Positions 20,583 to 31,679 of a stretch of DNA of 64,000 nt are shown here, piece after piece. A program made the position numbers and the translations under genes. Position 1 is the first letter of the stretch. Each line of letters starts with the position of its first letter. The notes under the pieces were generated by a model. It ran no database searches. It saw only the letters and a program-made list of their open reading frames with translations, and was not told the DNA's origin. The stretch comes from Saccharomycopsis fibuligera x Saccharomycopsis cf. fibuligera (lineage: Eukaryota > Ascomycota > Saccharomycetes > Ascoideales > Saccharomycopsidaceae). The stretch covers positions 3,273,501 through 3,337,500 of the forward strand of contig CP012809.1 in the NCBI GenBank assembly GCA_001936135.1. The letters run 5' to 3'.

Positions 20583-22695
20583 AAAATTTTAGATTGTCGA
20601 AACATTGATTATGTATTTGACCCATTTGAAAGAATACATTAGAGAACAACTTTTAGTTTTTAAAATTGAAAAACTTTCATCGTATCTTGTGTAGCTTTAT
20701 TAAAATGCGGTAGAAGGGACTGGAGTACACAAACATTCTCAAACAACAACAACAATACCCGAAACTAGTTATGCAGTATTCAAGCAAAAAAAAAACAATG
20801 CCAGCCAAGGCCCTTAGATTTAACTGTGATTATGTTCTTATGCTATCACCCTTTGTAATTGCTCATAGACGGGGCTTTTTTCGTGAGAAGGCGAGTTGAT
20901 ATCATTTATCGGTGTATCATAGACTCAAGCTCATCGCACTTCCGTTTTCACAGGCAACAACCGCATGCAGCGCAATGCAGGCCAGAGTGCGTCTTACAAA
21001 GCAAATACAAACGAAATCAAAGTCATACAAAAATATAAAAAACGAGACGGCACTAGGGCGATCCCGTCGATGAGCTCTTACTCTTACCATCATCAACAAA
21101 CTCCCAACAAATAATCCGAGAGTCATAACAGTCAAGACTTCAAGCCTGCCTACCTTTTTTGATTGTCCTTTAGCGATAATTCTAGCAGTTTACGGTGATA
21201 TCTTTTTTTTATTGCTAGCATAGCTTGACTACGGAGGCATCTTTGCCCTCTATTCCTCTACTTCATTTCATACGAGTTATATCCACACATCCGCACACAT
21301 CTACAGACATACATATATATCTCTCAGCATATTCGGCTGGCCACATCACTTTCACTCTCTTGCCTCTGGTCCTTGGAAATATCGAGACAGATTCTGGCAT
21401 AGAAACTTAGTTATTATCGTCACAACATAACTTATCTCATTTGGTATAGTTGATTGCGCAGCTACTGTCTTCGTCAATCGGATAAAGCACGTATCAGCAC
21501 TCAAAAGCGATTCAAAATTGTTGTCATTGGTCCCAGCACACCTTTTTTTTTTTTTTTTTTGAATGCTTCGAGGATTTTGAGGTTTGTTAATATTGTGCAA
21601 GAAACGGCCATTACATAAAAGCAGTATCTTAGCAAAACTTCGAGTTAAAAGATACCGACAAATAACGAACGCACCAAAGAAATTCGAATATAAAGCATGC
21701 AGGTACCATATCTTGGTGACATTTTCTCAAGGAAGTACTTGTATGAGCTATTTGAGTGGCTCGCATATTGGTTTTTGGTACATGAAGTGTTAGTTATATG
21801 TGTACTATACTTTTTGTGGTTGATATTCATCGCCCTCGATTTCAACTCAAAGTTTTTATTAGTAACTCAAAGAAGTTTGAAAATATGAAGACATGAACCA
21901 AAGATTGCGAATATATGTGCTTATACTATTCCACTGGACAAATGGTGAATAATTTTCAATGCCTGTCTACAAATGAGTTCATGAGTTTATAACACTGGGG
22001 AGAGAGCTACTATCTGAGATGACACAACAGACATGTTACGTTGATGATTACGAACCTTTTTTTTTCCACTTTTTTTTTTTTTCTTATTATACCACTTTTA
22101 TTTTATCATTCCGTTTGTTTTTATTTTTATTTTTATTTTCTATGTTTTGGGTTATTGCTATTTGGTATTATCTGTGCTTAATTTTTTTTTCTTTTTTTTT
22201 TTAACGTATTTGTTAAAACTTTACTTCAGCCAATACTTTTTCTTTTTTATTTATTTATTTATTTTTTATTTGTGACAAACTTCTACTGGGGTCTCTTTTA
22301 AGCTGCATTTTTGCTCTTCAGCAAGTTTTATAATATAGTTGCATTCTATGATTGTGTACTGCATATTTTCAGGCTTTATGTTAATGCTAAAGCCTATTTG
22401 ATTAAGTAAAATTGTACCATAGTTGTCTCTGGCAAACTCCACCCGCTAACCCCCAAGTAAAAATGAATGAGCCAACAACAACAACAACAACAAAAAAAAA
22501 AAAAAAAAATAATAATAATAATAATAGTAATAATTCTTCAACAAACTTGACTATTTGAGCATTAAGTACTACATGATGACACTCGTGGCAACCAAATGGA
22601 CTGTTGGTCTAATAATTAATTACTTGAAACGAGATATCATCAAAACTAAAAGAAGAAAAGAGGAAAAGATTTTAACCAAAAAGCAGAAACAGCAG
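20583..22695. other. Long AT-rich intergenic interval
   Basis: 2.1 kb. T runs lie at about 21542-21560, 22048-22081 and 22182-22202. A compound simple repeat at 22473-22533 runs from CAA units through an A run into AAT units. A 63-codon hydrophobic ATG frame lies at 21697-21888 but I do not support it as a gene. Confidence 0.5.
22473..22533. repeat. Compound microsatellite (CAA)n-A(n)-(AAT)n
   Basis: About seven CAA units, an A run of about 17, then about seven AAT units, near the 3' end of the MOSC gene. Confidence 0.9.
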
Positions 22696-23922
22696 CTAAA
22701 TCAAGTCTGCATTGTTGCTTATTTGCCTTTCAATCAAATCGATTGTGTCGCCAACTTGCACAGTATACCCACCATCAAGGTTAACAGCAAATATTCCAAA
22801 CACCGCTTTTTGTGACCCTCCATCAATTCTTCTGAATTTGTTTAAAGTGTTGGTCACAGGAAGTCTAGCATCCAATTTTCCCGTTTCCAAGTCAATATTA
22901 GGAATACTACAACGCGTACACTTTAATGGAACATGAATTAACCGCTTCTCACCAGTAATTGGATTTCTAATATATATTTTGCTCCAAGAATCTGAATCAA
23001 ATGGTTTTCTGGTACCATGCAACACAATGTTACCACGAAAATTCAAGCAGTTGATTGCGGCTGGCAAGCCTTTTTTGTCATTCATATAAGCCTTTAACAT
23101 TTGCTCATTAACATAATCAACATCTTGCTGCGCGGTGATGAGCAAGGGAAAATAGTCCTGAAATAATGTCCGTTTATATGTGCCTTCAGTGTCAAATTTT
23201 GGCGGTGCCCCAGTCTTGACGAATTTCCCATTACGCGAATACATAATTCTGATATCATAGTTATGGCGTTCATTTTTGAATTTGGAGTTGATGCCTGACC
23301 ACTCAAGAAAATCTTTAGGCAAGAAATCCTCTTTAAATTCAAAAGTTTTAAAACAAACTCCCCAAAGGTCGGCGTCTTTCTCTGATGGGAATTCTGAAGA
23401 CCCGGTCGAAGCATCAACACAGTACTGCTTCAAGTATGCTGCGGTAACGTTCCCCGGAACGAGAAAGTGCTTACTGTGATCATCCAAATAGTATACCTTG
23501 AACCAATCTTGGCCTGTTTTTTCTTCAACAAAATATTCATATTTTATCTTGGAAAGCTTAGCACACTCTCTTTGAGTTACGTGTTTATATTTTTGTTTAT
23601 CTGCAAGATAGTATCCAATAGCAAATTGACGGTCGTATTGAAATCCATGGTCGTTAATTTTCCAGTGAGAAACCGGCATGTAGCCCACGGATTTGATTGG
23701 GAACACAAAAAGCTTTCCAACTTTAGCAACATTTTTCTGAGGAAAGCGACGAGTAACTAGCAATGAGATCAATTTGAAGCTGAGGTTCGTCCAGTGGAAC
23801 AAGATTTTGAGTCCAATGCTCTTGTTGTAGCTGAAATAATTCACTGGAGCCCATTCTTCAATGAGCACCGGCATAAACACAAATAGGGATATTGATAAAA
23901 AGTAGGTCAAAATCGCCCACAT
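22696..23922 (-). CDS. MOSC-domain molybdenum-cofactor-type protein (mARC/YcbX-like)
   Basis: 408 aa. An N-terminal hydrophobic segment (about 1-24) suggests membrane anchoring. It is followed by a MOSC N-terminal beta-barrel (about 70-180; VFPIKSVGYMPVSHWKIND, YDRQFAIGY) and a C-terminal MOSC domain (about 250-400). The family signature is visible as CTRCSIPNIDLETG with its Cys near residue 346, then LPVTNTLNKFR, and FGIFAVNLDGG before a typical VQVGD ending. Related mARC and YcbX proteins use Moco to reduce N-hydroxylated compounds. Most budding yeasts are thought not to make Moco, so the cofactor in this organism is open. I read no CTG codon in the gene. Confidence 0.85.
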   Translation of the reverse strand: MWAILTYFLSISLFVFMPVLIEEWAPVNYFSYNKSIGLKILFHWTNLSFKLISLLVTRRFPQKNVAKVGKLFVFPIKSVGYMPVSHWKINDHGFQYDRQFAIGYYLADKQKYKHVTQRECAKLSKIKYEYFVEEKTGQDWFKVYYLDDHSKHFLVPGNVTAAYLKQYCVDASTGSSEFPSEKDADLWGVCFKTFEFKEDFLPKDFLEWSGINSKFKNERHNYDIRIMYSRNGKFVKTGAPPKFDTEGTYKRTLFQDYFPLLITAQQDVDYVNEQMLKAYMNDKKGLPAAINCLNFRGNIVLHGTRKPFDSDSWSKIYIRNPITGEKRLIHVPLKCTRCSIPNIDLETGKLDARLPVTNTLNKFRRIDGGSQKAVFGIFAVNLDGGYTVQVGDTIDLIERQISNNADLI

Positions 23923-26900
23923 TCTGCTAAGTCTTTGGCATATAATTACTGCTTATTTGATAACAATCACTATATTTCTGCGAATTTTTAGGAAATATTT
24001 TGGGCTTTATAATATCATTGCAAAAGAAGAAGACATTTTCCGTGGATTTTGATGGGAAGCCATTGATGGGCTACCCCTGATATGCTGACTTCCGAGGGCG
24101 TTGACAGACTACTAAAAAGGGCGCTATCAAAATAAGTACACTATATAATATTAAATTTCCCGCGGAATTTGAACTTCGACCAATCCGGAGGTCGTGACCC
24201 GCAAATTGTCAATGCGTTTATTCAAAAACTGTCAAGCCCTAAGGCTGCTGCTAATTGATTTTAATGTGAATCAATTGAAGCAGTTGACCAATAATTCTAT
24301 ATATCTAGTCATCACCACTTTATGATGTATGACAAAATAGAAAATAAACGCAAAAATTAAAAGAATGCGCAGACAGTCGTTCGGGGCTTGTCTTACTAAA
24401 ACTGGAAGATTGTTTACTATCTACTGAGCAATAAGCCGCCAATTGATCAGTGCACACATATTTGTTGCTCTGTAGGCTTTTCCGTGCCTAGCAGCATTTA
24501 CTAAAAAAAATGCTGCATCTCTTTGGACATTTCCGGCATTGGATGTAAGTGTGGATAAAGGGCAAGAAGGACATGCTCTGAGACCGTGATCAGTTTTCGT
24601 AACATCAACCGTCAACATAGTCGACGTCAAACCTAAAATCCTGTTTTTGGTTTAGGATTTGAGTTGCTATTATGCTGTGTCACAAGTAATTCATATTGTT
24701 ACTACGCTTTGTCTCAATAGCAGAGCAGATCAATTTCACTTTTGAATAGACCGCAGGCATAAAAAAGGAAAACGGTATAATCAATATCGGCACTATTGTC
24801 TTGCTGCGCAGTGTACCATTTGGCTCCTTAAGGTACTCACAAACTTTGTTAATATTAAAATTCGTGTCAAGCAGATATTAACACAATGAAAAAACAGAAT
24901 TTCATAGATGGATTCTATAGTGCAATGATCCATACAGTCAACTTCTGAGGAGCGGCTATCCTGTCACGAAACCGCAAACTGCGTACTTTATGGATAGCTA
25001 TGCTGAAGGTAAGTAATTAAAGAATGGCCAGTATAACTTAGAAACGGTTTTTGTACACTAGATCAAACAGTCGTCTCACTTCTTGATTATTGTTTCAATC
25101 TTTTAAGGCAGCTAGTGCTAATCCATTCATAGGAAAAAAAAAAAAAAAAAGCCTTCTGAGCTAATGAGATTTTCGTCCTGCTTCCAAATCTGATACACAT
25201 ACGACTAGGTTTGGCTGTTGTATGGCAAGCGTTAATGGTCAATTTTATTCAGTGCATTGTTCCATCATTAACCTCGCATTGAAGGGCCGCTGTTTATGAG
25301 ACAGCAGTGTGCAACTTTGAAAGTTCAAAGCGGCGCGTTGCATGAGATTGGGCGATCCGCGGGCCGACCTCGATCTCGATGTTCAGCTTTTACTTTTTTT
25401 TAATGCGTTTCTTGATGCAGATTAAGGTTTTGGGCGAAAATTTTTTTTTCTTTTTAGCGAAAAACAGTTTTTGTAATTTCCAGCTGCATAGACCTTAAAA
25501 GTAGCCAAAAGAAATCAGTTTTAATCGGGAAACGACAGAAATGTTTTTAGCTCGAGATTGAAAATAGCATACTAGACAGGGCTGCCGGCTCGTCATACTT
25601 ACAAGTGAAACAAAATCGCCTTGTCTCGATAAAATATTTTTGCGCCGGTACAGGTATAAAAGTGTTTCTAATAGTCATTCGCAGCGCTGATAATCTCGGA
25701 GTGCAAACCATGCACGCACAATCAGCATGTAAGCAGTATAAGCATTGCACACTGTCTGGTGGGGTGGATGATGGAAGGCAGGGCAAAAATTCTTCGAAAA
25801 ATCAAGCAAGCCCCGCTTATACCAACAAATGGGTCGATTATAACCTATTTTTTTTTTTTTTTTTATCGACTGCTACTTTCCCGTCTACAACAGTTAATCA
25901 ACCAATTGAAAGTCTCCATAGAAGGTTTACTTGCAGTTTTCGCTTAATTTGACTGGAGAGTATAAGGTACACAGTTTCCAGAGGCACGCATTATATACTG
26001 CTATAATAATTATTTGATTAAAAAGAGCTTAATTAAATTTTCAAGCAGCATATATGAGATCGGTTGTTAGGAAAAATAAAAAAGAAAAAAAAAAATAAAA
26101 AAACGATCCTGCAACTTGATGCTTTGCACTATAAGCTTTAAGGAATCTTTTCAGCATGGGACACTGTTGTTTTTTTATTTTGTATTTCTGCTTCTGTTCC
26201 TTAGCATTTTCTATTAGCTTTGACTGCGTATTACTAGTACGTCTTTTACAATTTAATGTATTTGCACAATATCCACATCAAGCCTAAACGACAGTCACTG
26301 CACAGCAAAAGGCTAGTTAAATCATGAACATTAGAATGCTTTTTTTTTTTATTTTATTATTGTTTTTTTTTTTTTTTTTTTTTCAGTAAAAAAGATACGA
26401 ATCGACTAAGGAAAGTTTTTTTATGTATTCCTCGAGCTTATTTTTGTTGATTCGCTTATCAAATATGTAACTGCATCTGTCTGCCCCCTTGGCAAAAAAA
26501 AAAAAAAATTAGCTTTTTTTTTCGTTTTCAATAGATTTAGCCATTTTTGCAGTATTTGCTGAATTTTTGCAGTATTTGCGTATTTGCTGAATTTTATCTA
26601 TTTTTTTGTTCTCCCCTGGCTCCTTTATTCACGCAGAATCTCGTCAATAAATCTTGTCTCTATTGTGCTATTGTTTTAAACCTTGCTTCGCAGCCACTGT
26701 TTTTCAGCCGACGAGCGTCGCAGACAACCACATTATCGCTCATTAGCACTTTCAGACAGGTATCAACCAACGAGATCTGCATTACAGACAGCAGCAAGGT
26801 TTACTAAGTGACCAGCATTTCTGATTTCTTTTTCTTTTTTCTTCTTTTTTTTTTTTTTTAAAAAGCTTCGATCAGCCGCTTCTGGGGATTATATTTATTT

Positions 26901-27006
26901 CTATTTTTATTTTTTTTTTCCTGCTTCGATTTGGATTCAGCTCCATTTATTCACCTATCAACAGTGGCCAAAGAATTTCCTGGCAGGAATTTGAAAAAAG
27001 AGAACA
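23923..27006. promoter_or_regulatory. 3-kb non-coding interval upstream of two divergent genes
   Basis: Lies between the starts of the MOSC gene (minus) and the peroxidase-fold gene (plus). T-rich blocks lie near 25849-25864, 26340-26383 and 26844-26861. The last 500 bp before 27007 is strongly pyrimidine-rich, as in a long regulated promoter or leader. Short frames (for example 24421-24630 minus) look like chance. No RNA gene recognised. Confidence 0.5.
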
Positions 27007-28668
27007 ATGAAATCACAAGAAACTGGAACAAGTTCGCCCTATGCATTGAAACCTGTTCCTTCAGCAGCTCTGGAATACCACCACGATGTTATCTCATGGA
27101 ACAACCGCAACGCTGGCAACTTTGAATCTGATCTAAGCGATTCAGAAGACGATCACTATGATGGAACGGATAAGCCAAGATCCCACAACAGGGGTAAATC
27201 TAATATTCTTCGTATCTCTGTGAACTCTTTTGACGAAGTCATTGATTTTGATAATAACAGTATTCATACAAACGACATTCGTGGTGAGCTGTTTTGGAAG
27301 AAGCGTTTTGAACAAAGTGAAGACAGTGCTTCCAGCAGAATAAATGGCAGTTTTACTAAATCCAGAGATACTAATTTTACTGGTAGACTGAAACAATCTG
27401 TCGATGATTTGAAGTACCAGTCGCTTAGAACCAGTCGCGAGAGAGTCACAAGCAGTTCTAGTTCTACTGAACAAAGAAGCTCATCGGAAAAGCTTGCCTC
27501 TGATTTGGAAAATGCTACCAACCAGGTAACTGCTACAACCACGTATAGCACAATTGTTGAAAATCCTACCTCAAGCAGCGCAGACAATTTACCAAGATCC
27601 GGAAAGACGTCTTCTGTTAGCATTGGCAAAAAATCAAAACCCTCACATGGTTTTTTGAAAAAAGTTCCTGGAAAACTTGTCAAAATATTAGCGCCTGCTA
27701 GAAAATTATCGAGGGTCAATCTCAACAGCCAAATAAAACAACAGCAACAGCAACAGCAGCAGCAGCAGTCCTGCCCAAGAGCCATAACTGCTAGAAGAAG
27801 TGAAGAGGTTTTGTGCCGAAGACGAAATAGCGATCTCTCAGCTCCAAACTACGATCTTTTGAACGAATTTAGAGCCCTCAAGCAAAAGAGAGAGAAGGTA
27901 GATTCTTCAACCAAAAGCCGCTTTAGCCAGTCTCAGTACGAGGAGACTGTTCCAGAGGATCCTAATGCCATTAACTTTAACATAACCACGAGTTTTGATA
28001 ACGAATCTAACTCTAATAAACACAGTAATCCTAAACTCAAATTTAACTCCGACAACAAAGCCAAAGCCCCACTTCGCAGAACCAAGTCTCTTGGTGATAT
28101 ACCAGAATTTTGTTTTGGCGGAAACGTTAACGAAGCATTTTACAACCTTGAATCGAAGCTCTACGATGGCAAAGCATTTAGATTCGGTGATCATCTTCGT
28201 GGTAAAGTGGTGCTTATTTGCAACGTCGCTACTTACTGTATGCTTTTCTTTTACTTGAAAAAACTTGAGCAGCTTTACGAGAAATACAAGGATCGCGGGC
28301 TCGTGGTGATTGCCTTCACTTCTAATGATTTCATGCAAGAGCCATTCAATTCAAAGAAAACTGGCGACAGATGTGTGACTACATTCAACATGAAGTTTCC
28401 GGTGATGGAAAAAGTGAGTGTGAATGGCTCCAAACAGCATCCAGTATACAGATTTTTGAAAAACCAAAAAGTGCCTGCCAGAAGCTCCAAGTTGGGCTTG
28501 ACTGAAGGTAACTATGGTGTTGGCTCTGATGGACGCTTCAGCAGGAGAATCTTCTGGAATTATGAAAAGTTCTTGGTGGACAGTAACGGTAATATGGTGA
28601 GACGTTTCTGGTTTTGGCAAAACCCATTGAAATTGGGCAAATATATTGAAGAGTATCTTCCAAATTGA
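27007..28668 (+). CDS. Glutathione-peroxidase-fold protein with 370-residue disordered N-terminus
   Basis: 553 aa. Residues 1-370 are Ser/Asn-rich and low-complexity, with a 10-Gln tract (about 245-254) and several basophilic phosphosite-like motifs (RRRNS, RRTKS). Residues about 385-553 are a clear thioredoxin-fold GPx domain: RGKVVLICNVATYC, a QEP motif, CVTTFNMKFPVM, VNGSKQHPVYRFLK and FWNYEKFLVDSNG. C411 aligns with the peroxidatic Cys and C456 with the resolving Cys of fungal thioredoxin-dependent GPx. W527-N528 are kept, but the catalytic Gln position reads Asp (SND at 439-441) and the usual CGFT becomes CMLF. Normal yeast Gpx proteins are about 160-200 aa, so this is an atypical fusion, perhaps a redox sensor. 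ATG 27007 opens the frame. Confidence 0.85.
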   Translation: MKSQETGTSSPYALKPVPSAALEYHHDVISWNNRNAGNFESDLSDSEDDHYDGTDKPRSHNRGKSNILRISVNSFDEVIDFDNNSIHTNDIRGELFWKKRFEQSEDSASSRINGSFTKSRDTNFTGRLKQSVDDLKYQSLRTSRERVTSSSSSTEQRSSSEKLASDLENATNQVTATTTYSTIVENPTSSSADNLPRSGKTSSVSIGKKSKPSHGFLKKVPGKLVKILAPARKLSRVNLNSQIKQQQQQQQQQQSCPRAITARRSEEVLCRRRNSDLSAPNYDLLNEFRALKQKREKVDSSTKSRFSQSQYEETVPEDPNAINFNITTSFDNESNSNKHSNPKLKFNSDNKAKAPLRRTKSLGDIPEFCFGGNVNEAFYNLESKLYDGKAFRFGDHLRGKVVLICNVATYCMLFFYLKKLEQLYEKYKDRGLVVIAFTSNDFMQEPFNSKKTGDRCVTTFNMKFPVMEKVSVNGSKQHPVYRFLKNQKVPARSSKLGLTEGNYGVGSDGRFSRRIFWNYEKFLVDSNGNMVRRFWFWQNPLKLGKYIEEYLPN

Positions 28669-29669
28669 AACACACGGCTCACTTTGTTTGCAATTATAGA
28701 ATTCTTTTATTATGTTTGGTTTTTTAATGTTTGGTTGGTTGTTTTTTGTTTTTTTTTTTGGTTTTTTGTTATTGTTTTGTCAATAACGCGTGGGATAATT
28801 CTAGGGATTTTTTGTATAATATATATATTCATACTCATTGTAATATAAATATTCTTTGATTTGATTTGCTTTCAATTATAAAACTTCCTACGTAGGACTC
28901 ATGCTACAAGCTAAAAGTCCTTGGGGCGCATCAAGACGATATATTTCATCTAATCAAGGTATAGTTGTGGGTACGGTTTGCTTATTTCTCTAAACAAAAT
29001 TTTACTTACGCTTCACCATATTGATAGACTTGTAAAGTACCTACTCACTCAAATTTTAATTACAAACCACCCTACGTCATGGACGATACTTGCGCATTAG
29101 TTCAAATTAAACTTCGCCCTACTCCAGATTAGTCCCTCCGAAATTATCATAAGTACGCCCCAACTCTTAGCTTATCTCTCTGCAAAAAATTGTACTATGT
29201 TGTACTTGCGGGGGTGGTAATAGTTGTTAAGTTCTGCTGGTCATTTTGTACGGTAGGCAAATCTAGTCCTCAAAGCCTGTTTTTTCCACTTTTTACGCAT
29301 TTATTCACGGGTCTCAAGAAGAGTAACTGAGATTCGCGGAAAACGACATAAATTTAGCTTAGTATGACATATAAAGTTAAGGTTTACCAAAAACATCAGC
29401 ACAAGAGGTGCATTTGAAACCGTTAGACAAACTTTTGTTTTCGCCTTTTTCCGGCATAAATATTATTCATCTTAACCTTTAGCTACTAGTTTAAGGCCGC
29501 TACACAATCACTGACAGTTCTTTTTCTTTGGCTCTCCTATCAGTACTGCAGAATTGTGTCTTTTGAGATACACGCAAAGTTTAAAATAGGTTAAGGTTAA
29601 ACTTGACAATTCCCAGGCAAGTCAGGCAGATTTACAAGCATATCTGCTAATTCCTCACTTACCGCAGCT
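28669..29669. other. Intergenic
   Basis: 1.0 kb, T-rich just after the stop (28720-28780, probable 3' end signals), then unremarkable AT-rich DNA. Nothing else seen. Confidence 0.5.
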
Positions 29670-29879
29670 ATGGTTGAAATAAGGGAGGTAAATGCCCTTC
29701 CAAAAACAGTACCGTTTCACTTTGGTATGAATATTTTGAAAAAACTGACAAGCGAAAAGTCAGTTCAATTTTGTCAGCAATTGCTTGCAAGATTTGGCTT
29801 TCAAAATGAAAATCTTATCATTTATCAGCAGGAGGGCTTTATTTTGGCCCCAATATCTGAAGATGATAAAGAGAAGTAG
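29670..29879 (+). CDS. Possible small ORF, 69 aa
   Basis: ATG-initiated with protein-like composition (MVEIREVNALPKTVPFHFGM...LARFGFQNENLIIY...). It stands alone in a 3-kb gap and is not low-complexity, unlike its neighbours. I recognise no family. It could be a real small gene, a gene remnant or chance. Confidence 0.25.
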   Translation: MVEIREVNALPKTVPFHFGMNILKKLTSEKSVQFCQQLLARFGFQNENLIIYQQEGFILAPISEDDKEK

Positions 29880-31679
29880 TCTGCACTATCCCAATAGCAC
29901 CTTTCAGACGAGTCTGTCTACAAAATAGAAGGTTTGCGATTTTGCAATGAAATACATATGTCCTTCTCTCTATGAGCCCCCAAATTTTCAGTAAAAACTA
30001 CTCTCGATGATCTTTCAAACACTGCCACTGTGAAGGTTTTGTTTCATTTTTTTCCAACCACTTTTTTGTCACATTTCTTTTTCTTTATCTTTTTTTTTTT
30101 TTTTTTTTTTTTTTATTTTGCTTTGTTTTGTTTTGTGATTTTATTTCAGTGCAGTCATGCGGTTGAGGTTTTTATCCATAAGCTTACGGAAGCCACTGAT
30201 CTCACAAGTGTAGACCATAAGGAGGACAACCGGTAAAGTTAATCTTTATTGTTGTTGCGAGGATATGTGATTCCAACCTGCTACAGTTCTGCAGGGATCA
30301 GTCCCTATTTTCTCTTTTGTATTTCTGGGTAATTAACGTAACCACTCCAGAAGCTCAACGGATGGGGTTTCTTTTTCCAATTTAAGAAGAAAAAGGGTTT
30401 CTGAAAATACCAACAAGTAGTATATTGTAGACAGCGACAAACGTCCCCCTTAAAGAAGCATCAAAAACTCAGAAGAAATTCCCCACACTTGGTTGGCTTT
30501 CCAGTATCCAGATCTTACGTTTTAGACATACTGCAGCAGAACCATATATACAGAGAACCATTGAATCCGACTTAGCAGTTGTTTTACCATTTTACCTGTA
30601 TCCTATCGAATGATTATTTTTCTGCCGTTAATAATAGTGGAGCGATCGACATTGTTGTATTTCAGTTTTGTCCTCCATGCGTCTCACATAAAGGCTCAAT
30701 TTTAAGCCAACTCAAGTTTTCAAATAGAAATTACATATAACCATGTCCACATATTATACTGTCTTTCTCTTGAAATATTTGCAGTCCCCCATGCAAAAGT
30801 TGCGAGCATGGTCTCCATGGAATCAGATAAGTGATCCCAGAAAAAGCGACACGTTTGGTCATACAGACTCTGAATTGAAAAAAGAGATTGTCTTTTTTGA
30901 CGCACAAAAGCCACCCTTGAGGCGCCCAGGAATGTGTAAATTACCGCGGCGGATTGGTTGCAGCATTCCATCAAGACTGAGAAGAAACAATTGTTTATTA
31001 TTGTTGAAATTGATTCTGTTGTCGATCTTGAAGCTAGCCTATGCATCCCCTGCATGTGTATGCTGTGCACCGCTCACAACCGCGTCATGGTGCTCAGAAC
31101 TGCGACGTTTTGAGACCCAAGCCTATGCGGGCATATGTATCCAGAAGCGCTAGAGTGCGGTGTTTTGTACCAGCGCCAGCAGAAACCATCGCAAAAACAT
31201 GGCAAGAACACGCGTCACATGCCTGAATTTATTCCAAATTACCCATTTTTTTTTGGCAATATCAACATCGCTACTACTACAATTACTATTGTCTAGAAAA
31301 CACACAATTTTCTGGTAAATACTCCCAGCTTTCTTTTCTTTGAATCAAGAGTAGTCAACCCTCTTAATCAATCATTTACTAGGCATATCGACCTCTATTT
31401 CTTTCTTATTTTCCTTGTTTTTGTTTTGTCCGATACTCAACGGTATTTGATATACATAAAATAAGCTTTGGCCACTGTGCATATTTGGCACTAATTACGT
31501 TTTACTGATCTATTTATTTATTTTTTTATTTATTTGTTTATTTGTTTATTTGTTTGTTTTGCAATCTATCAACAGAAAGGTCCTTGGTTATATACCTAGC
31601 ATTTTTACTTTACCCTTTCCTTTAACACCTATTTTTTTTTATCGTCGTGGCCCCCCAATCACCAAAGTATCAACTCACC
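29880..31679 (+). promoter_or_regulatory. Upstream region of the 473-aa orphan
   Basis: 1.8 kb with T runs near 30087-30114 and (TTTA/TTTG)n-like repeats at about 31510-31560. Overlapping frames on both strands at 30720-31153 are not convincing. No RNA gene recognised. Confidence 0.45.

Noticed and set aside
21697-21888. 63-aa hydrophobic frame resembling a membrane peptide
   Set aside because: T-rich DNA naturally encodes Leu/Phe/Tyr-rich frames. There is no promoter or homology evidence.
24421-24630. 69-aa minus-strand frame
   Set aside because: Short, isolated and without motifs. Kept only as part of the non-coding interval.
30720-31153. Overlapping 136-aa (plus) and 116-aa (minus) frames
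   Set aside because: They overlap on opposite strands, show no motif or coherent composition, and lie in the upstream region of a real gene. Likely chance.
31647-31679. Upstream extension of the 473-aa orphan to 31647
   Set aside because: The extension begins at GTG, not ATG. The ATG at 31680 is the first in frame.
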